NCBI GenBank assembly: GCA_016714045.1
Contig: JADJNY010000003.1
Coordinates: 434,001-498,000, forward strand
Reading direction: 5' to 3'
DNA length: 64,000 bases
From: Planctomycetota bacterium
GTDB lineage: Bacteria; Planctomycetota; UBA1135; GCA-002686595
In this document: in pieces, positions 59,119 through 64,000 of the stretch
How the letters are laid out: each line of letters begins with the position of its first letter
Numbering within the stretch: position 1 is the stretch's first letter
Position numbers and translations under genes: made by a program
The notes under the pieces: generated by a model
Told to the model about the DNA's origin: nothing
What the model saw: the letters and a program-made list of their open reading frames with translations, nothing else
The model's database searches: none

Positions 59119-59768
59119 GTCCGTTCGTCCTCGCCGTTGCGGCGCGCGCGCGCAGCGAAGCCGCGCGCCGCGATGAGCAGCACGGCCGGCAGCACCAGCG
59201 ACGCGGCGATCGCGAGCCACGGCCGATCGTGCCCCGACGCGCCGATCGCGGCGTACGCGAAGCCCATCGGCACGGAGCCCGCGACGAGCGCCGGCACGAA
59301 GCGGCGCGCGCTCATGCGCGTCAGCCCGGCGAGCGACGCCGTGACCTCGGGCAGGATCGGCATCCAGCGCGAGCACGCGACGAGCCACGGTCCCGCGCGC
59401 TCGAACAGCGCGTGCGAACGGTCGAGGTCGCGCGCGCCGACGAGCCGCTCCGCCATACCGCGGCCGAGCCGGCGGCAGAGGCTCCACGCGAGGAGGCCGC
59501 TCGCGATCGAGCCCGCGGCCGCGATGGCGCCGCCGCCGAGCGCACCGTAGACGTACCCGCCCGCGGACATCAGCGGCGTCGCCGGCACGGGGAGGAACAG
59601 GTCGGAGACGAGCAGCGCGAAGAGGAGGACGGCGCCCCACGGCCCCGCGTCGCGGAGCCACGCGACCGACCCCTCGACGGTGAACGCGGCCTCGAAGCGC
59701 TCGCCCCAGACGAGGAACGGGACGAGGACGAGCGCGGCGAGCGCGAGGGCGATCCAGAGGAGGCGCAC
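59115..59768 (-). CDS. TVP38/TMEM64 (VTT/DedA-like) membrane protein
   Basis: A 217-residue membrane protein with about five hydrophobic segments. The VTT signature region is FALLVSDLFLPVPATPLMSAGGYVYGALGG and the later part RWMPILPEVTASLAGLTRMSARRF. Relatives include lipid scramblases of the DedA superfamily. The start is uncertain: no ATG fits, so a GTG at 59768 giving VRLLWIALALAALVLV is proposed. It is inverted relative to, and splits, the DUF4350 and MoxR genes. Only 60 bp separate it from moxR. Confidence 0.8.
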   Translation of the reverse strand: MRLLWIALALAALVLVPFLVWGERFEAAFTVEGSVAWLRDAGPWGAVLLFALLVSDLFLPVPATPLMSAGGYVYGALGGGAIAAAGSIASGLLAWSLCRRLGRGMAERLVGARDLDRSHALFERAGPWLVACSRWMPILPEVTASLAGLTRMSARRFVPALVAGSVPMGFAYAAIGASGHDRPWLAIAASLVLPAVLLIAARGFAARARRNGEDERT

Positions 59769-59828
59769 GAGGGTGCGCGCAGGACGTGCTTCCGCCGCGC
59801 GCGGCCGCTCACCATACTCTGCGGCACG

Positions 59829-60851
59829 ATGGACCAAGAGCCCGACCTCGCCGCGCCGCTCCCCGCATCGACCGAGGCCCTCGCCGCCGCCCCCGCGCGG
59901 CCGCCCACAGCGGTCGCGCTCGCCGAGCGCGTGCAGCGCGAGGTCGCGCGCGTCGTCGTCGGCCTCGAGCGGGAAGTCGAGCACTGCCTGATCGCGCTCC
60001 TCGCGGGCGGGCACCTGATGCTCGAGGGCCCCCCGGGCGTCGCGAAGACGCTGCTCGTGCGCACGCTCGCGACCGCGCTCGGAGGCCGCTTCGGCCGCAT
60101 CCAGTTCACGCCCGACCTGATGCCCGCGGACATTACGGGCACGAGCATCTACCGCCCGAACGAGGGCGCCTTCCGCTTCCAAGAGGGGCCGATCTTCGCG
60201 CAGATCCTGCTCGCCGACGAGATCAACCGCGCGCCCGCGAAGACGCAGGCCGCGCTGCTCGAGGCGATGCAGGAGTGCTCCGTCACGGTCGACGGCACGC
60301 GGCACGCGCTCCCGCAGCCGTTCGTCGTGTTCGCGACGATGAACCCGATCGAGCACGAGGGCACGTACCCCTTGCCCGAGGCGCAGCTAGACCGCTTCCT
60401 CTTCAAGGTGCAGGTCGGCTACCCGAAGCCCGAGGTCGAGGCGCAGCTCCTCGACGCGGCGCACCGCCGTTCGCAGCTCGCGTCGCCGCGCGAGCTCGGC
60501 GTGACGGCCGTGACGACGCCCGACGAGATCCTGCGGTTGCGGCAGGCGGTGCTCGCCGTCGACGTGCGACCCGACCTCCCCGCGTACGTCGTGCAGCTCC
60601 TGAACGCGACGCGCAAGAACGGCCAGCTCGTCGTCGGCGCCTCGCCGCGCGCCGGCGTGATGGTGCTGCTCGCCGCGAAGGCGCGCGCGCTGCTCGCCGA
60701 GCGCGACTACATCACGCCCGACGACGTGAAGGCCGTCTTCCTGCCTGCGCTGCGGCACCGCGTCGTGCTCGACCCCGCGGTCGAGATCGAGGGCGGGACG
60801 AGCGACGAAGCGCTCGTGCGCATCCTCGACCAGGTCCAGGTGCCGCGGTGA
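59829..60851 (+). CDS. moxR: MoxR-type AAA+ ATPase
   Basis: A 340-residue chaperone-like ATPase. Walker A is GPPGVAKT, Walker B LLADEINRAP and sensor 1 ATMNP; VGASPRAGVMVLLAAKARALL is the typical lid. MoxR ATPases work with vWA partners to assemble or activate protein complexes. It overlaps the DUF58 gene by 4 bp (GTGA). The N-terminal 30 residues are Ala/Pro-rich. Length is normal. Confidence 0.93.
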   Translation: MDQEPDLAAPLPASTEALAAAPARPPTAVALAERVQREVARVVVGLEREVEHCLIALLAGGHLMLEGPPGVAKTLLVRTLATALGGRFGRIQFTPDLMPADITGTSIYRPNEGAFRFQEGPIFAQILLADEINRAPAKTQAALLEAMQECSVTVDGTRHALPQPFVVFATMNPIEHEGTYPLPEAQLDRFLFKVQVGYPKPEVEAQLLDAAHRRSQLASPRELGVTAVTTPDEILRLRQAVLAVDVRPDLPAYVVQLLNATRKNGQLVVGASPRAGVMVLLAAKARALLAERDYITPDDVKAVFLPALRHRVVLDPAVEIEGGTSDEALVRILDQVQVPR

Positions 60852-62290
60852 TCCCGACCACGCGCGCGCTGTTCGCGGCGGGCGTGCTCGGGGTCGTGGC
60901 GCTCGCCGGCGCGTTCGTCCCCGCGCTGCGGCCGGTCGGGCTCGTGCTCGACCTCGTGTTCGTGGCGCTCTTCGTGCTCGACTACGTGCGCACGCCGGCG
61001 CCGGCGCGGCTCGCCGTGCAGCGCAAGGCGCCGGAGCGCGCGGGGCTGTCGCAGGACTTCGCGCGGGTCGTGCGCGTGCGCGCGGAGGGCCTCGACGCGG
61101 CGCACGGGTTGCGGCTCGAGCTGCACGAGCGCTTCCCGACGTGGTTCGAAGTGCGCGCGCGCAGCGTCGCCGACCCCGCGGAGCGCGAGCAGCCGTCGCG
61201 CGACGAGCGCGGGCTCGTCGCTCCGGCCGCGGGCGATCCCTCGGGCGGTCCGGACGTGACGGTCGTGCCCGCGGCGGGGCCGATCGACCTCGTGCGCGTG
61301 TACTCGGCGTCGAAGCGCGGCGTGCACGCGCTCGGCGACCTGCGCCTGCGTCTGCGCGGCCGTCTCGGGCTCGTCGAGCGCCAGTCACGGCTCGCGGGCG
61401 CGCAGCCCGTGCGCGTCGAGCCGCCGCTCCTGAACTTGAAGCGCACGCTGCAGCTCGCCGCGAGCGAGCGGTGGCGCGACCTCGGCGTGCGCCGCCTGCG
61501 CCGGCGCGGCGGCATGACGGAGTTCGAGTCGCTGCGCGACCTCGTGCGCGGCGACGACGTGCGGCTCGTCGACTGGAAGGCCTCGGCGCGCCGCGGGAAG
61601 CCGATCGTGCGCGAGTACCAGGAGGAGCGCGGGCAGGAGCTGATCCTCGTGTTCGACTGCGGACGGCGCATGTCCGCGACGTCGAGCGAGGACCCCGAGC
61701 GCGTCGACGCGCGATCGGGACGTCCCGTGCGCGGCTGGACGAAGCTCGACCACGCGCTCGACGCGGGGTTGCAGATCGCCGCGGTCGCGCTGCAGGAGGG
61801 CGACCGCGTCGGCGTGCTCGCGTACGACGACAAGGTGCGCGTGTTCGTGCCCCCGGGGAAGGCGGCCGACCAGCTGGAGCGGTTGAAGACGGCGGTGTTC
61901 GCGCTCGAGTCGAGCACGCGCGAGTCCGACCTGGAGCGCGCGCTGCGCGAACTCGCGCTGCGCCACCGACGGCGCGCGCTCGTGCTGCTCCTGACCGACG
62001 TCGCGGACCCCTTGTCGGTCGAACGGCAGCGCCAGGCGCTCGCGACCGGCACGAAGAAGCACAGGATCCTGTTCGCGAGCCTCGACGACCCGTCGCTGCG
62101 CGCGGCGGCGGAGGGGCGCCTCGACGAGCCCGCCGCCGTGCGCGCCGCCGCGTTCGCGCTGATCGCGGAGCGCGAGAAGGGGCTCGCGGAGCTGCGCGGT
62201 CTCGGGATCCGCGTGCTCGACGCGCTCCCCGCGGAAGGGGCCGCGCCGCTGCTCGCGGCGTGGCTCGAAGCGCGGCGCGGGGCGGGGTAG
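60848..62290 (+). CDS. DUF58 (vWA-like) protein, MoxR partner
   Basis: A 480-residue membrane-anchored protein. Two N-terminal helices (LFAAGVLGVVALAGAFV; VGLVLDLVFVALFVLDYV) precede a beta domain and the DUF58 core (GGMTEFESLRDLVRGDDVRLVDWKAS). The vWA-type site reads DCGRRM rather than DxSxS, so classical metal coordination may be lost. RALVLLLTDVADP corresponds to the second metal-loop region. Translationally coupled to moxR. Confidence 0.9.
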   Translation: MIPTTRALFAAGVLGVVALAGAFVPALRPVGLVLDLVFVALFVLDYVRTPAPARLAVQRKAPERAGLSQDFARVVRVRAEGLDAAHGLRLELHERFPTWFEVRARSVADPAEREQPSRDERGLVAPAAGDPSGGPDVTVVPAAGPIDLVRVYSASKRGVHALGDLRLRLRGRLGLVERQSRLAGAQPVRVEPPLLNLKRTLQLAASERWRDLGVRRLRRRGGMTEFESLRDLVRGDDVRLVDWKASARRGKPIVREYQEERGQELILVFDCGRRMSATSSEDPERVDARSGRPVRGWTKLDHALDAGLQIAAVALQEGDRVGVLAYDDKVRVFVPPGKAADQLERLKTAVFALESSTRESDLERALRELALRHRRRALVLLLTDVADPLSVERQRQALATGTKKHRILFASLDDPSLRAAAEGRLDEPAAVRAAAFALIAEREKGLAELRGLGIRVLDALPAEGAAPLLAAWLEARRGAG

Positions 62291-62321
62291 CGGGGGCGCG
62301 CGACACGCTCCCCGAAACGCA

Positions 62322-62349
62322 CGCGGCCGGCCCCGAAGGACCGGCCGCG
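62322..62349. terminator. Hairpin between convergent DUF58 and repeat-protein genes
   Basis: CGCGGCCGG (62322-62330) and CCGGCCGCG (62341-62349) are perfect 9-bp arms with a 10-nt loop region that can add two more pairs. It lies 32 bp past the DUF58 stop. No T-run on either strand, but position and strength fit a bidirectional terminator. Confidence 0.55.
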
Positions 62350-62391
62350 CCGTGTCTCACGCGCCGACGGTGCGGCGCGCTCGTCGTCGGA

Positions 62392-64000
62392 TCACCAGGT
62401 GATCACGCGACCGTTCGTGACGTTGAACGTCTCGGGCGGGCAGAAGAGCGCCGCCGTGTTGCGGTAGTACGTCTGGTAGTAGCGCACGAGGCCGCTACCG
62501 GGCGTCACGCCGCCGCGCTGCGAGAGCGTGATCGTCTCGACGGAGTCGGGGAAGCTCGACGCGCCCGCGACGTTGGCCTTCGTGCGCAGGCGGAGCAGCG
62601 TGCCGCCGGTGCAGCGGACGCCGTCGCCGAACACGATGTCGTCCGTCGCGGTGCCCTGCAGGTAGATGCAGGAGACCGTGAGCGGCATGCCCGAGCCCTG
62701 CAGCACGACGTTGTCCGAGACGGTCGAGCCCGTCGTCGTCAGGTTCGCGCCGTTCGCGTTGGCCGAGTTCGCGCAGCCGTTGCCGCCCGTGCCGTTGTTG
62801 CCACAGGGGCAGGACGTCGTGTGGTCGACGAGCGTGCCGTCGCCGGCGCAGAAGGAGACGATCGGCGTCGTGCAGGCCGTGCCCGTTTCCGTGATCGTGA
62901 ACGTGCCGGACATCGTCGCGGTCGCGACGTTGGAGAACGTGCCGAGCTGGATCGTGTACGTCTGGCCGCAGACCGTGTTCCACGTCACGGTCGTCGTCAG
63001 CGGCGTCGCCGTGCACGTGTTGTCGTCGTCGACGCAGGCGATCGCGGCCGTCGCGGGGCAGCCCGCGCCGTCGTAGATCGCGATCTTGGAGTCGGTCGTG
63101 CTGTTGGCGCCCGTGTAGCCGCCGCAGAGCGTCATCGTCGCCGTGCCGCCGACGCTGGGCGTCCACGTGTACCAGAGGTCCTTGCGGATCGCGGTCGTGG
63201 CGAAGAAGAGGCAGATCGCCTCGGCCTGGCCCTGCACACCCGTGGTCGCCTGGCCGATGTCGTACGCGTGCGGACCTGCGCCCGTGATCACGACCGGCGC
63301 CGCGCAGTCGTCGTTCGCCGGCGGCGGGGGGAGGTAGCCGATGTTGAACGTGCCCGTGTACCACGTCGTGGCCGCCAAGCCGCCGAGCTGCAGGAAGAAG
63401 GCGTCGCCCGCGTTGACCGCCCACGTCATCTGCGACTGCGTGCCGCACGCGTCGTCGTTGCATGCGACCGACGTGCCCGTCGGGCACGCGCCGCCGTTGT
63501 TGTCGAGCCACGCCGCGATGCGCGTGTTCGCCGTCGTGCCGCCGCACGTGTCGACGCTCGCGATGCCCGTCTGCGGGGCGACCCAGTAGTACCAGACGTC
63601 CGCGTTGACCGTCGTGCACGCCGCCGTCGGCCCGCCCGTGGTCGCGGAGCTCGTGTCGACCGGGAAGCTGCCGAGGCCGACCACGGTGATCGCCGCGCTG
63701 CAGTCGTCGTTCGCGGGCGGCGGCGGCAGGTAGTCGACGACGAAGTTCGCCGTGTACGTCGTGGCAGCGCCGAACGCGCCGATCTGGAAGAAGTACGTCT
63801 GGCCCGCCGTCGTCGGCCAGATGACCTGCGACTGGAGACCGCACGAGTCGTCGTTGCAGGCGACCGCCGTGCCGCTCGGGCACGCGCCGCCGTTGTTGTC
63901 GGCCCAGATCGCGACGACGGTGTCCGTCGTCGTCTGGCCGCAGAGCTGGAGGCGCGCGGCGCCGGTCTGCGTCGCGGTCCAGTAGAACCACACGTCGAGC
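62392..64000 (-). CDS. Secreted Cys-rich repeat protein with planctomycete C-terminal domain (5' end missing)
   Basis: The C-terminal 536 residues of a larger protein; the frame remains open at the right edge. Two and a part PPC-like repeats of about 115 residues are visible, each with NDDC, ADVWYYWVAPQTG, NNGGACPTGT and ACNDD.CG landmarks. A third divergent copy (KDLWYTWTPSVGGTATMTLCGG) follows. The terminal domain has FCAGDG, CPCGNNGTGGNGCANS, VLQGSGMPLTVSCIYLQG and YYQTYYRNTAALFCPPETFN, ending VITW. It shares its tail with the genes at 10338 and 37717. Probably a large extracellular or surface protein. Confidence 0.88.
   Translation of the reverse strand, partial: LDVWFYWTATQTGAARLQLCGQTTTDTVVAIWADNNGGACPSGTAVACNDDSCGLQSQVIWPTTAGQTYFFQIGAFGAATTYTANFVVDYLPPPPANDDCSAAITVVGLGSFPVDTSSATTGGPTAACTTVNADVWYYWVAPQTGIASVDTCGGTTANTRIAAWLDNNGGACPTGTSVACNDDACGTQSQMTWAVNAGDAFFLQLGGLAATTWYTGTFNIGYLPPPPANDDCAAPVVITGAGPHAYDIGQATTGVQGQAEAICLFFATTAIRKDLWYTWTPSVGGTATMTLCGGYTGANSTTDSKIAIYDGAGCPATAAIACVDDDNTCTATPLTTTVTWNTVCGQTYTIQLGTFSNVATATMSGTFTITETGTACTTPIVSFCAGDGTLVDHTTSCPCGNNGTGGNGCANSANANGANLTTTGSTVSDNVVLQGSGMPLTVSCIYLQGTATDDIVFGDGVRCTGGTLLRLRTKANVAGASSFPDSVETITLSQRGGVTPGSGLVRYYQTYYRNTAALFCPPETFNVTNGRVITW

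Noticed and set aside
1..64000. Integrase, transposase, attachment sites or prophage genes
   Set aside because: None recognised; the only hints of mobility are the palindrome at 18649 and the toxin-antitoxin pair.

Overview
The window is about 70% G+C and densely coded. It carries roughly 46 protein genes and no rRNA, tRNA or CRISPR array that I could recognise. It looks like chromosome from an uncultured or deep-branching Planctomycetota lineage. The reasons are several secreted proteins ending in a cysteine-rich module of the type YCFGDG...CPCGN...GCANS, an ECF sigma factor fused to an extracytoplasmic part, a CHAT/TPR protein, and a MoxR-DUF58-DUF4129-DUF4350 style locus. I know these mainly from planctomycetes, so the assignment is inference. 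Genes are tightly packed, and ATGA or GTGA start/stop overlaps are common within operons.

Region by region. Positions 1-2537 (minus): the start of an unknown proline-rich membrane protein and a DEAD-box RNA helicase. Positions 2865-8266 (plus): a complete four-gene MacAB/TolC-like exporter made of an outer-membrane factor, a periplasmic adaptor, an ATPase and a permease. Positions 8282-9941 (minus): a WYL regulator and a small exported DUF1579-like protein. Positions 10338-20577: secreted and surface proteins, namely a VCBS/FG-GAP propeller, a six-heme c-type cytochrome, a small unknown protein, a 1453-residue TPR/CHAT protein and a TolB-like propeller.

Positions 20696-33775 form a surface-glycan region. 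It holds a small membrane protein, a glutaminase-WbpG fusion, a GT2 glycosyltransferase, an alkaline-phosphatase-superfamily protein, two tandem GT39-like transferases, an AbrB/Doc toxin-antitoxin pair, a sulfatase-fold lipoprotein with TPRs and a Wzx-like flippase. Positions 33919-37448 encode fatty-acid beta-oxidation (FadB- and FadA-like). Positions 37717-39390 encode another secreted FG-GAP protein.

Positions 39387-44137 (minus) are a NrtABCD/SsuABC-type importer with a fused double ATPase and a LysR regulator as the last gene. Next come a PaaK-like acyl-CoA ligase, a secreted PQQ-type sugar dehydrogenase, a multicopper oxidase with a SCO-type copper chaperone, and a PAS protein with a soluble chemoreceptor. 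These are followed by a patatin-ferredoxin fusion and the membrane-tethered sigma factor. Positions 56037-62290 hold the MoxR/DUF58 group, interrupted by an inverted TVP38/DedA-like gene. The window ends inside a large secreted repeat protein.

The most notable items are: a shared C-terminal domain family on five secreted proteins; the patatin plus 4Fe-4S fusion; the membrane-tethered sigma factor; a CHAT protein with 14 exactly phased 126-bp repeats; degenerate repeats that copy the 3' ends of genes into the DNA downstream; three convergent gene pairs whose stop codons share one CTAG; and a perfect 12-bp-arm palindrome in an intergenic region.
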